A stretch of DNA of 37,544 nt from NCBI GenBank assembly GCA_013377075.1, contig JACABD010000020.1, forward strand, positions 25,283 through 62,826. Reading direction: 5' to 3'. The notes below the pieces were generated by a model. The model saw nothing but the letters and a program-made list of their open reading frames with translations. It was not told the origin of the DNA and did no database searches. A program made the translations under genes and the position numbers. Below are positions 1-7,350 of the stretch, piece after piece (the first letter of the stretch is position 1; every line of letters begins with the position of its first letter). This DNA is from Geobacteraceae bacterium (GTDB lineage: Bacteria > Desulfobacterota > Desulfuromonadia > Geobacterales > DSM-12255).

Positions 1-325
1 CGGCTTGACTAAACAGCTTGCAGAGCCGCTCTGAATGGTGAGGTACAGGATTTTTGCGTTTTGGTGAACTTAAAATCAGAGGGGAAGCCTCGTAACTACC
101 TTATTTATCTTAATAACCTGTAAAGCCCCATTGCATGCGGCAAAGCAGGTTATGTGCCCAGTGCGGTACTCCAAAAGCGGTCAAAACCTTGTAACTGCCC
201 GATTTATCTTAATAACCCGCAGAACCGCTCTGCATACGGCGGGACAGGTTGCGTGTGATTCACCGAAACTAAAACGGAACAGTATGCCAACTCAATAAAG
301 TAGCCCGTCCCATTGATTTTTTTGA
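1..325. repeat. Gene-free stretch with about three diverged ~99-nt hairpin-forming tandem repeats
   Basis: No convincing gene lies here. The blocks at about 88-156 and 187-255 align along their whole length with an offset of 99 nt, sharing ATTTATCTTAATAACC and GCAT-CGG-ACAGGTT-type segments. A partial third copy starts near 20, where GCAGAGCCGCTCTG resembles GCAGAACCGCTCTG at 219. Each unit can fold. Copy two has AACCTG at 115-120 against CAGGTT at 146-151. Copy three has CCCGC against GCGGG around an inner GCAGA/TCTGC hairpin. The array lies just past the 3' end of the NERD gene. I do not recognise the repeat family, and it may continue left of the window. Confidence 0.6.
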
Positions 326-1240
326 TTAGATTTCCGGAATCTGCTGACAATCACGACAGAGAATCATACCGTTGAATTTATCCTTTTTGAGCCTGCAAAA
401 GAAGACAACTTTCTTGTCGACTTCAGCTCCGCACTCCTGACATTTTGCACCACCAGCATACTGCGGAGCTGGACTCTCCTGCACAACTGCTACTGCCTCA
501 ACAGGTTCTGGTTTCTCTTTGATACCGAACTTGGCCACGTAATCGATAGTGATTGGCTTATGCATTCTCACAAGTTTCCGGCCGATTCCTGTAATGGTTT
601 CAAGTGAGACTGTGCGAGCAATATTTGCAAACGTATCAACCACGCCATTTTTCTCAAACTGATCCTGAAATGTCTTCAAGAGGACATCGGCTTTGATAAT
701 GTGACTGGCATCAAACTTTTTCGGACGGTCAATCCTTGCCTTGGGCGAAATCAGTACATAGGAATGAAATGATGGTGACAACGTTATCCCAGCGCGGCTT
801 GGCAATTCAATGCGGGCGACGGCATCTTTTAGGACAGCAATATGCCGTTCATTCTGGGCAAGCGGAGACGCCATCCCTTCATAGGTTTTCTTGAAATCAT
901 TCCACTGCTTGAACTCCCCTTCTTCTGTAATCTGCATTCCAGCATGAAGATGTTTTGTCTCCAGAACAAAGAAATTCATAGAACAATGAATCAACAAGTG
1001 GTCAATCTGCGCGACCCTGCCGTTTATTTCAAGTCGCAGATCGTGGATAACAACTGTTCGTTGAGCATCTTTAAAATCAAAATCTATCAGGTACGCAGAC
1101 TCCTGTTCACCCTTGGCCCCTGCGCGAACAGCTCGTAGCTCTTGCTCTATTTTTTGTCGGGCAGTTTTAGGAGCAATCAGCAGCAGACGTTCAAGCTCTG
1201 CAATATCACGCTCTCTACTATCAGCATTTTTCAAAATCAT
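326..1240 (-). CDS. NERD-domain nuclease-like protein with C-terminal zinc ribbon
   Basis: This 304-residue protein has a NERD (nuclease-related) domain, a PD-(D/E)XK relative, at about residues 40-160. The putative catalytic set is visible: AKGE at 42-45, D80 in QIDHLLI, and ETK at 94-96. The C-terminus carries C267-x2-C270, C282 and C295-x2-C298, a probable zinc ribbon for nucleic-acid or protein binding. The ATG has GGAG seven bases upstream. It is the last gene of a minus-strand cluster and follows the HNH endonuclease gene by 26 bp, so co-transcription is likely. NERD proteins are often found in mobile or defence contexts. The target and any nuclease activity are unproven here. No clear terminator follows; only a T/A-rich tract is seen at 316-327. 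Confidence 0.8.
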   Translation of the reverse strand: MILKNADSRERDIAELERLLLIAPKTARQKIEQELRAVRAGAKGEQESAYLIDFDFKDAQRTVVIHDLRLEINGRVAQIDHLLIHCSMNFFVLETKHLHAGMQITEEGEFKQWNDFKKTYEGMASPLAQNERHIAVLKDAVARIELPSRAGITLSPSFHSYVLISPKARIDRPKKFDASHIIKADVLLKTFQDQFEKNGVVDTFANIARTVSLETITGIGRKLVRMHKPITIDYVAKFGIKEKPEPVEAVAVVQESPAPQYAGGAKCQECGAEVDKKVVFFCRLKKDKFNGMILCRDCQQIPEI

Positions 1241-1266
1241 AAATCACTCCAAATAATTCAATTTAA

Positions 1267-2247
1267 CTACAGCCGCCACGCTTTCCGGTGTTCGGCAAGA
1301 TACTCGCGAGCCGGCCATTGATCTTGGTCTACAGGCGGAATGATGCCGCAGCCGGAGAGGGTTTGGAGGAAACCGGGGACGTTGGGATCGGCTCCGATCT
1401 GGCGGGAGGTGATGACGGCGTAGGAGTCGGACACCCCCATCATCCCTTCGTCAAAGGCCCAGTGGCAGAGCTTGCATAGGGCCATGCCGTTGCGGATGTC
1501 GTCGTTCTTGCTCCTGCTCCATGGGACTATATGGGCGGCATCCACGACGGTGTGCTGTTCCGGCGTGATGATCCGCACCCCGCAGAGGGCGCAGCGGTGG
1601 TCGTAGGCTTTGACCACTATCCGGCGGAAGCCCTGATCACGGGCCGCGGGGCGATAGTTGTCCGCCTCGATGATCTCCTGCACCAGCGGCAGGTGGGATT
1701 TCTCTTCCAGCAACTGGCTATAGGCAAATGCCTCGCGGTTGATGACCGACTGTTCCCTGAGCAGCGCCGCCGCCTCCGGTGAGAAGCAGGACTGGAGAAG
1801 CGCTTCCCGCAGCGCCTCCCTCCCCTCCCCGCTCTGCATGACCCGAAAGAGCCCTTCGTCCAGCTTTGCGCCCAGGGCGTGCTTGCGCAGGTAGGTGACG
1901 GAGGAGGTGTTGTTGATGATCGCCGGGGTTATGGTCGTGCCCGGTTGCGACACCAGCTCCCAGAACGGCTCCCGGTCGAGTCGGGAGAAGGGAAAAGCGA
2001 TACTGCTGGTCTGGCCAAGAGGGATGATCCGCCGCCAGTAGAGGTTGAACAGTTCGTTCAGCTCCACCAGATCGCCGCTGACGGCGATAAAGGGCGTAGT
2101 GATGACGCCGCGATGCACCAGGTCCAGCACCGCCAGCAGCAGGAGCGGCTTGTGCGGGGCCTTGCGCTTGGTGGCTTCGGTCCATGTTGGGCCGGGGGCG
2201 CGGTTGAGAGAGGCGAAGTTTTTGATAGAGGTGCTGAGGTCGGTCAT
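1267..2247 (-). CDS. HNH restriction-type endonuclease (McrA-like)
   Basis: This 326-residue protein ends in a clear zinc-bound HNH nuclease domain: C219-x2-C222, D237-A-A-H239 as the metal/base pair, N253, then C258-x2-C261-H262. The N-terminus has KRKAPHKPLLLLAVLDLV at 27-44, a motif I associate with the head domain of McrA-type (ScoMcrA/TspMcrA) enzymes that recognise modified, including phosphorothioated, DNA. That specificity is only a family-level guess. The gene starts 15 bp after the stop of the nuclease-helicase gene and is read in the same direction. It looks much more GC-rich than that neighbour: the 60 bases at 1801-1860 are 70% G+C, against 37% at 3301-3360. This suggests the cluster was assembled from different sources. 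Confidence 0.8.
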   Translation of the reverse strand: MTDLSTSIKNFASLNRAPGPTWTEATKRKAPHKPLLLLAVLDLVHRGVITTPFIAVSGDLVELNELFNLYWRRIIPLGQTSSIAFPFSRLDREPFWELVSQPGTTITPAIINNTSSVTYLRKHALGAKLDEGLFRVMQSGEGREALREALLQSCFSPEAAALLREQSVINREAFAYSQLLEEKSHLPLVQEIIEADNYRPAARDQGFRRIVVKAYDHRCALCGVRIITPEQHTVVDAAHIVPWSRSKNDDIRNGMALCKLCHWAFDEGMMGVSDSYAVITSRQIGADPNVPGFLQTLSGCGIIPPVDQDQWPAREYLAEHRKAWRL

Positions 2248-2261
2248 TGGTTTAAATGCCC

Positions 2262-4238
2262 TTATTCTAAAACAGAAAAACCTATTTCTCTTAAATAACT
2301 GAAGGTTGGATTATAAAACTCAGGACTTCTAGTTTGATCCTCACAATCTCCGAGAGGAACAACGATTACCATTCCCTGACGAGCGCGTGTCAGGAGGACT
2401 CTATAGGCGTTCTTGAGATAGACTTTTCTCTCTTCTTTATTGATATTGTTCCAGCGACTTCCGCAAAACGACTTATATTCCCACCCTTTTTGTGAATAGC
2501 GAAAATCTGCATCCCACGCCACACAAGCCCAGTCAAGCTCAAGACCTTGAACGTGAAACTCCGTTGCCACATCTTCGAGATAATATGATGAACGAACATC
2601 ATTTTTGCCATCGAGGAACCAATGGACAGGGTCCATAGGTGTTTTGACGTCAATAGCATGGGGCTTTAAACGTTCCGCTTGCGATGACACCACAATCCCG
2701 AAGCGTTCAGAACCCCGAGCCTTCTCCTTAAGCCATCGCTTCGCGCTATTCAGATCACGAGTAATGACTATCGGATATTTATCTCGAACGCTGTTTAGCG
2801 TTGTGCGTGCTGCATCTATATCTTGATCAAGCAGTTGTTTGATCAAGAGAGAAACATTTTCCGCTCGGAAAGAACGCATAGATACTGAAAGGTGAAGATA
2901 GTCGTTATAGGTCACATTCGGCCGAGAGGAAATCTGTTGCAGCACGCTGCCTGCCCCATATTCGCTATCATGCAAGTGACTTGAAATATGAATGCGCCAT
3001 TCCGAAAAGTGACGATTCAACGATTCTATCCATTCACTAATACCGGCCTCTCCGGTGTTTATTTCTTGCCCACCGCCAACAAGACAGACGATAACAGCCC
3101 AATCAGCATGACGATCAAGACATGATATTAGGAACTCTGGTTCAGATTGATTGAAGCCGGAAGTATTCTTTTTCCGCTTCATAAACGAGGACGTTTGCTC
3201 TACATTCCAAGCTCGCTGGGCTTCATCAAATAAAGCAACATGCTCGATTGGCGGGTTATTGTCATTAAGACATGCATCTCGAAAGTGATGTACATTTTGG
3301 ATGAACAATTTTACTTCACTAAGTGCAGAGGTTTTTTTGAAGCGGTTGCCTTTCTCTTTCTCACGTCTCACTTTATCACGTGCCAGAGCCTCTCGGAGGA
3401 TTGCCACAAGAGGGCCATTTCCAGAAAGGAACACGCTGTAAAGATCATCCTCTTTGTCAATATGCTTGGTGGCAATATTAAGCCCAACGAGTGTTTTCCC
3501 GGCCCCAGGCACTCCGGTTATAAAGCAGATTGATTTACATGAGTTTATTTTTGATGAGCGAATCACTTCTGAAATTGCATCTGTCGTTTGTTGCAAATTG
3601 ACTGCACTGGCATCTTTTCGAGAAATATCTTCGACAGTATGGTCATGATACAGCGCCATTGCAGCCTCAATAATAGTCGGCGTCGGGCAATAACGTCCAT
3701 TCTCCCACTCAAGTTGATCGACCGAATCGCCGTCGATAAGAGCGAGAGCGCTTTCTATAGCGCTTCCGAGTTGCTTGGCATTCGTTTTGACAGGATTGAA
3801 AAGGAGGTCATTTTGTGGCGTAAGTGTAGCTGAAATAGCGAGGTTATCTGCGTCAGTAGCAATCAAGATCGGCACTATATACCGCTCATGACTTGTATCG
3901 TGGAAGTTTTTCAAGTCAAGGGCGTAATCCCAAACTTGATCAGCTCCATAAGCGGTAAAATCCTGCTCCCCCACCTTAAACTCAAGTACAAAAATTGCAG
4001 GACCTAGCAAAAGGACAACGTCAATGCGCCGCCCCATACGTGGGATATCAAATTCGAAATAAATGGCACCGTCATAGGTTTTAAGTATCGTTTTTAGAAG
4101 CTTGATTTGATAAAGCCATGCCTGTTTTTGGGATTGTAGATCAGAAAACTGACTTACCCGTGTAAGCTGGCCGAGAATTTCATCTGATGACTTTTTTTGA
4201 AAAGTTGCAATTAAATCAGAGTAGTAAGCACGACTCAT
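2262..4238 (-). CDS. PD-(D/E)XK nuclease fused to DUF2075-type helicase
   Basis: This 658-residue protein has two parts. Residues about 55-130 form a PD-(D/E)XK-like nuclease: E62, R71-I-D73 and E86-x-K88 in VLEFKVG. Residues about 235-658 form a superfamily I-like helicase/ATPase of the DUF2075 type, with Walker A GVPGAGKT (242-249), Walker B LFDEAQ (336-341), the [10 protein letters not shown] strand near 385-394 and an [12 protein letters not shown] motif near the C-terminus. I chose the ATG at 4238, which overlaps the upstream stop as ATGA and has AAAGGA about eight bases before it. A TTG 21 bp further upstream is the alternative. Nuclease-helicase fusions of this class (compare staphylococcal Nhi, from memory) act in phage defence. 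That role is inferred here. Confidence 0.8.
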   Translation of the reverse strand: MSRAYYSDLIATFQKKSSDEILGQLTRVSQFSDLQSQKQAWLYQIKLLKTILKTYDGAIYFEFDIPRMGRRIDVVLLLGPAIFVLEFKVGEQDFTAYGADQVWDYALDLKNFHDTSHERYIVPILIATDADNLAISATLTPQNDLLFNPVKTNAKQLGSAIESALALIDGDSVDQLEWENGRYCPTPTIIEAAMALYHDHTVEDISRKDASAVNLQQTTDAISEVIRSSKINSCKSICFITGVPGAGKTLVGLNIATKHIDKEDDLYSVFLSGNGPLVAILREALARDKVRREKEKGNRFKKTSALSEVKLFIQNVHHFRDACLNDNNPPIEHVALFDEAQRAWNVEQTSSFMKRKKNTSGFNQSEPEFLISCLDRHADWAVIVCLVGGGQEINTGEAGISEWIESLNRHFSEWRIHISSHLHDSEYGAGSVLQQISSRPNVTYNDYLHLSVSMRSFRAENVSLLIKQLLDQDIDAARTTLNSVRDKYPIVITRDLNSAKRWLKEKARGSERFGIVVSSQAERLKPHAIDVKTPMDPVHWFLDGKNDVRSSYYLEDVATEFHVQGLELDWACVAWDADFRYSQKGWEYKSFCGSRWNNINKEERKVYLKNAYRVLLTRARQGMVIVVPLGDCEDQTRSPEFYNPTFSYLREIGFSVLE

Positions 4239-4447
4239 AGAATGCTGTCCTTTTTGCAATCAGCAAGGAACTGGTCAAATTTATTCATGCAATGCGAGCA
4301 GAAATATTCCCATTCAGAATCATCATCTATACGAAATCCGCACAATTCCGAATCGATAGAGCCTCGTGTCAAACCATACAGATTTAGCCCTTCCAAAAGT
4401 TCTATTCCACATCCAGCACATGAACAATTATCCTTTGTCATTACCAT
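4235..4447 (-). CDS. Small Cys-rich zinc-ribbon-like protein
   Basis: This 70-residue acidic protein has seven cysteines. Two knuckle-like pairs, C10-x2-C13 (with C8 just before) and C50-x2-C53, could bind one zinc; C36 and C64 are extra. I recognise no family. The ATG at 4447 has AAGGA six bases upstream, and the stop overlaps the start of the nuclease-helicase gene by four bases (ATGA), so the two are translationally coupled and probably act together. Possible roles are a specificity, sensor or inhibitory subunit for the nuclease-helicase. This is the first gene of the four-gene minus-strand cluster. Confidence 0.7.
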   Translation of the reverse strand: MVMTKDNCSCAGCGIELLEGLNLYGLTRGSIDSELCGFRIDDDSEWEYFCSHCMNKFDQFLADCKKDSIL

Positions 4448-4548
4448 TTAGTGTCCTTAAGTTTTTTCGTAACCAAAACAAAAAGTTGCTCCACTGAACA
4501 TTCACTGCGATGCAGAGGAATTCCAGGGACAGTTTACAAAATCCCCTC

Positions 4549-4858
4549 TCACTCCACCTTCTTCCGTCCCGGCGGCAGTAAATTCTCCCCGGTCACCACA
4601 CTCCGACCGCTCTCCTCTTACAGCTCAACCCTCGTCTTCAGCGCTCATTTTCAACCGGTTACAATTTGTAACCGGTTCACTCCCTTCCTTATTCAAGCGG
4701 TTCTTCAAGACTTTCCAGTAGTTCCGCGCAGCCTGAAAATCCGGCTGCTGTAGCAGTGCACGGATAATATCGACCACCGAGAAATACCAGACTTCGGCCT
4801 TCTCATCGTAAATCCTGCGGATGGTGAACTCTTCGAATATCGCCGGTTTGCTGTCCAT
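4549..4858 (-). pseudogene. Remnant of a Bro-N (phage antirepressor-like) gene
   Basis: The frame at 4625-4858 starts MDSKPAIFEEFTIRRIYDE and continues through WYFSVVDIIRALL and ARNYWKVLKNRL, the first ~70 residues of a Bro-N domain. It then stops after 77 residues, whereas proteins of this type usually run to 200 or more. About 10-75 bases further on, in a different frame, 4549-4617 reads SGRSVVT followed by a Pro/Arg/Lys-rich tail ending in E-stop. This resembles the C-terminal tail of such proteins, although an in-frame TAA precedes it. I infer that an internal deletion removed the middle of the gene. An intrinsic terminator ends 30 bp upstream of the ATG, so expression is doubtful. Confidence 0.55.
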
Positions 4859-4890
4859 AAAAACCTCGCTTCACTCTTTTTCAAAATACT

Positions 4891-4929
4891 AAAAAAGCCG
4901 CGCCGCGGGTCTGATCCCGGCGGTGCGGC
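4891..4929 (-). terminator. Intrinsic terminator of the PhnA-like/RNase H operon
   Basis: Read on the minus strand, the arms at 4916-4929 and 4897-4909 form a GC-rich stem (GCCGCACCGCCGGG against CCCGCGGCGCGGC, with one bulged base) around ATCAGA, followed by six or more T. It lies about 170 bp beyond the RNase H-fold gene's stop. It also insulates the Bro-N remnant from upstream transcription. Confidence 0.8.
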
Positions 4930-5100
4930 CTGTTGTCATTTCTTGTTCAAGTCAAGTTCCACTCACAACTCCATAACATCAAAATTTTCACTAATTAATA
5001 CATGCTCCTTATCCATACGTCAACACGTTTATGACTATCTGTAAACGCCTGTCAACAGGCACTTCACAGCACATTACAGGCAGCCGAAGGCCGTAGCAGC

Positions 5101-5694
5101 TTAATGAAATCTTGTGGCTATTTCTACGTCGCTCGAATTTCCGACTGCACGGGCTTCACCCAGCCAGTGCCCAAGCTCGCGGCGCGCGTACTGGTCGACC
5201 ACCGCAAAGATCTGCTGCACTTTGTCGCGGTCAGCCTTACGGCAGTGGCCGACCAGCTTGACGACCTCGAAACCGAGCTCATCACTGGCGGCGAAGAAAG
5301 CGCGGTAGAGGGGAGCGTTGGCCAGGATCTTGCCGGAGCGTGCCGCTGAGAACCCCTGCACCTCCAGACGTTCCCTGCGACCGGCCAGGCCGGTGATGCA
5401 CTGGGAATCGCTATAAAGACGCAGGCCGCCACAGTCCGCCGGCACAACCTGCTCGCGGTAGATTGACAGCCCCCAGAGTAGCGTCTGCAGTTCCAATTCT
5501 GTTGATGACGTATCAGAAAAGCGCCGGTAAAGGCAGCCCCTGGTGAGTTCACTGCGGTCAATCTCCCCGGCGGAGTCGGCCAGGAACGAAGCAGGCAGCA
5601 GCAGGCAGGCACCGACACCGAGCCGCTGCTCCGGATTGACACTACCGTCGGTAAAGAGAAGATGACTGACCAGTGGAAGACCTCGGGTAGTCAT
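5101..5694 (-). CDS. RNase H-fold protein (RNase HI-like)
   Basis: This 197-residue protein keeps the acidic residues of an RNase H active site in order: D16 in LFTDGS, E66 (or E68) in STELEL, D96 in LYSDSQ, and D167 in AVVDQYARRE. H150 lies in the LVGHC segment, where RNase HI has its catalytic-loop histidine. It is somewhat longer than E. coli RNase HI (155 aa), with an insert at about 35-60. It may cleave RNA in RNA:DNA hybrids, but the insert and atypical sequence make it a distant family member rather than an obvious rnhA. Its ATG overlaps the stop of the PhnA-like gene by four bases (ATGA), so translation is coupled. Confidence 0.8.
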   Translation of the reverse strand: MTTRGLPLVSHLLFTDGSVNPEQRLGVGACLLLPASFLADSAGEIDRSELTRGCLYRRFSDTSSTELELQTLLWGLSIYREQVVPADCGGLRLYSDSQCITGLAGRRERLEVQGFSAARSGKILANAPLYRAFFAASDELGFEVVKLVGHCRKADRDKVQQIFAVVDQYARRELGHWLGEARAVGNSSDVEIATRFH

Positions 5695-6086
5695 TTCCAG
5701 ATCCGGTCACCGGAAAGCAGCTCCGCTTTAAGGCTGTCATCGATGAGACTCTGCTCTATTGCGTCCTTAACCCAGGCTTCACGGCACCTGGAGAGCACTT
5801 TGGCAGCCCCTTCGGCGACTGCCGGAACATCGCTCCACAGTGCGTTGCGAATAGACCTCAGTTCATTGGAGTCTGCCTTTTTCCCATCGGCCAGATCCCG
5901 GCATTGGCTGCAGAGCAGGGCCAGTGTCTCCGGCTCCGGCGGCAGGTCCGGTTTATTGTCCCAAAGCCTGAGATCCTCCTTGCTTTCACACCATTCACAC
6001 TTGAAACCGGCCCTCTTGCCGACACTCTTCCCGAAGCTGTTAACCGCTTCAAGCCTCTCTTTATTGGTGTTGTATCCTTTTGCCAT
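5691..6086 (-). CDS. PhnA-like zinc-ribbon protein
   Basis: This 131-residue protein has KCEWCESKEDL at 29-39 and, near residue 60, LLCSQCRD, giving a C-x2-C...C-x2-C zinc ribbon. The downstream segment ALWSDVPAVAEGAAKVL closely resembles the WSEVPAVQV region of the proteobacterial PhnA/YjdM N-terminal domain. The usual C-terminal PhnA domain is absent. The name PhnA comes from a neighbouring phosphonate operon in E. coli and does not imply phosphonate metabolism; its function is unknown. The ATG has GGAG eight bases upstream. The gene is translationally coupled to the RNase H-fold gene and divergent from lexA. Confidence 0.65.
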   Translation of the reverse strand: MAKGYNTNKERLEAVNSFGKSVGKRAGFKCEWCESKEDLRLWDNKPDLPPEPETLALLCSQCRDLADGKKADSNELRSIRNALWSDVPAVAEGAAKVLSRCREAWVKDAIEQSLIDDSLKAELLSGDRIWK

Positions 6087-6217
6087 AAAGTGTCTCCGTG
6101 AACCGGGCCATCAAAAATAGCCATAAAGATCATAATCAAACAACCATTTCTACAGGTAAATTAGAGGCTAGCAAAATAAATAATTATTTGTGGCTGTTTC
6201 TGCGCCACACTTCATCA

Positions 6218-6246
6218 TTGACATCCCGTTGCCAGACACATACCAT
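6218..6246 (+). promoter_or_regulatory. Probable sigma-70 promoter of lexA
   Basis: A consensus -35 TTGACA (6218-6223) is followed after exactly 17 bp by TACCAT (6241-6246), matching the -10 hexamer at four of six positions. A start near 6253 would leave a leader of about 30 nt before the lexA ATG. It also rules out the longer in-frame start at 6190, which lies upstream of this promoter. Confidence 0.65.
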
Positions 6247-6268
6247 ACAGTAACCATATCAAACAGTA
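6247..6268 (+). promoter_or_regulatory. Possible LexA operator (ACAGTA direct repeats)
   Basis: ACAGTA occurs at 6247-6252 and again at 6263-6268, a 16-bp offset (about one and a half helical turns), directly over the predicted transcription start. LexA usually represses its own gene from such a position. The site does not fit the E. coli CTGT-N8-ACAG box or the Geobacter-type GGTT...ACC box as I recall it, so the assignment rests on position and repetition only. Confidence 0.4.
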
Positions 6269-6282
6269 TACACAGGCCCCAT

Positions 6283-6885
6283 ATGAAAGATCTATCCCCC
6301 AGGCAAAAGCAGGTTCTCGAATTCATAAACAGCTATCTCTCCGGCCATGGCTACCCGCCATCATTCCGCGACATATCGGCCCATCTTGGCATCAGCGGCA
6401 ATGCGGCAGTACTTGTTCACCTGCAGGCACTTGAGAAAAAAGGGTATATCCGCAGAGATCAAGGGAGTTCCAGGAGCATTGCGGTTATCGGTGAAAAGCC
6501 GCCGGAGATGGTGCAGGTTCCCATACTGGGGGTGGTAAGGGCAGGTCTGCCGACCCTTGCGGTGGAAGATATCGAAGGGTATCACCCCCTGGAGAAGATG
6601 CAGCTGCGCGGCGGCTCGTTTTTTTTGAGAGTCAAGGGGGACTCCATGATCAATGATGCCATCATCGACGGCGACCTTGCCCTGATCCGCTCCCAGAGCA
6701 TGGCTGACAATGGCGACATTGTTGTTGCCATGATTGACGGAGAGGCAACCCTGAAGCGCTTCTATCTGGAAAACGGCCATATCCGCCTGCAGCCCCGCAA
6801 CCCGAACATGGAGGCCATCATTGTCCCGGCAGGAGAACCTGTCTCCATAATCGGCAAGGTCATAAAGATTGTCCGCGACATATAA
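6283..6885 (+). CDS. lexA: LexA, SOS repressor and self-cleaving serine protease
   Basis: This 200-residue protein has the full LexA layout. A winged helix-turn-helix spans 1-65, with SPRQKQVLEFI at 5-15 and PPSFRDISAHLG at 25-36. The autocleavage site is A87-G88 in VVRAGLP, and the S24/LexA peptidase domain has S121 in GDSM and K158 in TLKRFY. It represses DNA-damage genes until RecA filaments trigger self-cleavage. I chose the ATG at 6283 because it gives the family's normal length and N-terminus and lies downstream of a good promoter. No strong Shine-Dalgarno is visible. dinB, a classic SOS gene, follows downstream in the same direction. Confidence 0.93.
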   Translation: MKDLSPRQKQVLEFINSYLSGHGYPPSFRDISAHLGISGNAAVLVHLQALEKKGYIRRDQGSSRSIAVIGEKPPEMVQVPILGVVRAGLPTLAVEDIEGYHPLEKMQLRGGSFFLRVKGDSMINDAIIDGDLALIRSQSMADNGDIVVAMIDGEATLKRFYLENGHIRLQPRNPNMEAIIVPAGEPVSIIGKVIKIVRDI

Positions 6886-6893
6886 ACTTGCTA

Positions 6894-7076
6894 CGGCAGC
6901 TGGAGGTGTCCTTCAGCGCTCCAAATGACCGAATTCTGTAATGCTAAGCTCATTACGCTACAGCCGATCAACTCGCCCTGCGGGCTCAGACAAGATCGGC
7001 TATTGACGCTCCATTTCGCCAAGCATTACGACGAATTGCGGTCAAGTCGCTTCTTCAGGACACCTCCAACCGCCGA
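6894..7076 (+). repeat. Structured intergenic repeat, copy A (about 183 nt)
   Basis: The core at 6957-7036 is near-identical to a second copy on the minus strand at about 12092-12170; both contain CAGCCGATCAACTCGCCCT and GACGCTCCATTTC. Outer arms are diverged but each copy has terminal inverted sequences. Here GGAGGTGTCCT (6902-6912) pairs with AGGACACCTCC (7057-7067). The core contains a GCCC-loop-GGGC hairpin. The copy starts eight bases after the lexA stop and ends about 20 bp before the next gene. Confidence 0.75.
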
Positions 7077-7095
7077 ATCCGGGATAAGAGAAACA

Positions 7096-7350
7096 ATGCT
7101 CCAGAGAATCAGGGAACATATCAGGGTTGCAGTGATCCATGGCCCGGGCAACAGGCTGAGGCCGGTCTGGTTTGACTGGAAACAGCACAAGCACGAGATC
7201 AGGGAGATAACCTACCACTGGCAGCACAGCGCCGGTAAAGAGCTCCTCCTGCACTACTCGGTCTCGGACGGCAGAGCGCTTTACGAGCTTGTCTACAACA
7301 CAACACAACTGGTCTGGATGCTGGAAAGCATCGACCCGGACAAAGTATGA
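7096..7350 (+). CDS. Small hypothetical protein between lexA and dinB
   Basis: This protein of 84 residues starts MLQRIREHIRVAVIHGPGNR and includes a WFDWKQHKHEIREITYHWQ segment rich in aromatic and charged residues. I do not recognise the family. The start at 7096 is preferred over one at 6925 because the upstream 57 codons are entirely repeat sequence. Its TGA overlaps the dinB ATG as ATGA, so the two are translationally coupled. This position suggests a helper or regulator of the translesion polymerase, or simply a co-expressed SOS gene. It is too short to be ImuA/SulA-like, and it lacks a P-loop. Confidence 0.7.
   Translation: MLQRIREHIRVAVIHGPGNRLRPVWFDWKQHKHEIREITYHWQHSAGKELLLHYSVSDGRALYELVYNTTQLVWMLESIDPDKV

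Noticed and set aside
88-255. Integron attC sites
   Set aside because: The repeats have paired ends, but they lack the GTTRRRY core, and no integrase or gene cassettes are seen.
1-325. CRISPR array
   Set aside because: Units are about 99 nt, diverged and few, with no short identical repeats, unique spacers or cas genes.
6190-6282. Longer start for lexA
   Set aside because: It lies upstream of the TTGACA/TACCAT promoter and adds residues absent from LexA proteins.
6925-7095. N-terminal extension of the small gene before dinB as coding sequence
   Set aside because: The whole extension is repeat copy A. Between the two copies replacement changes outnumber silent ones five to two.
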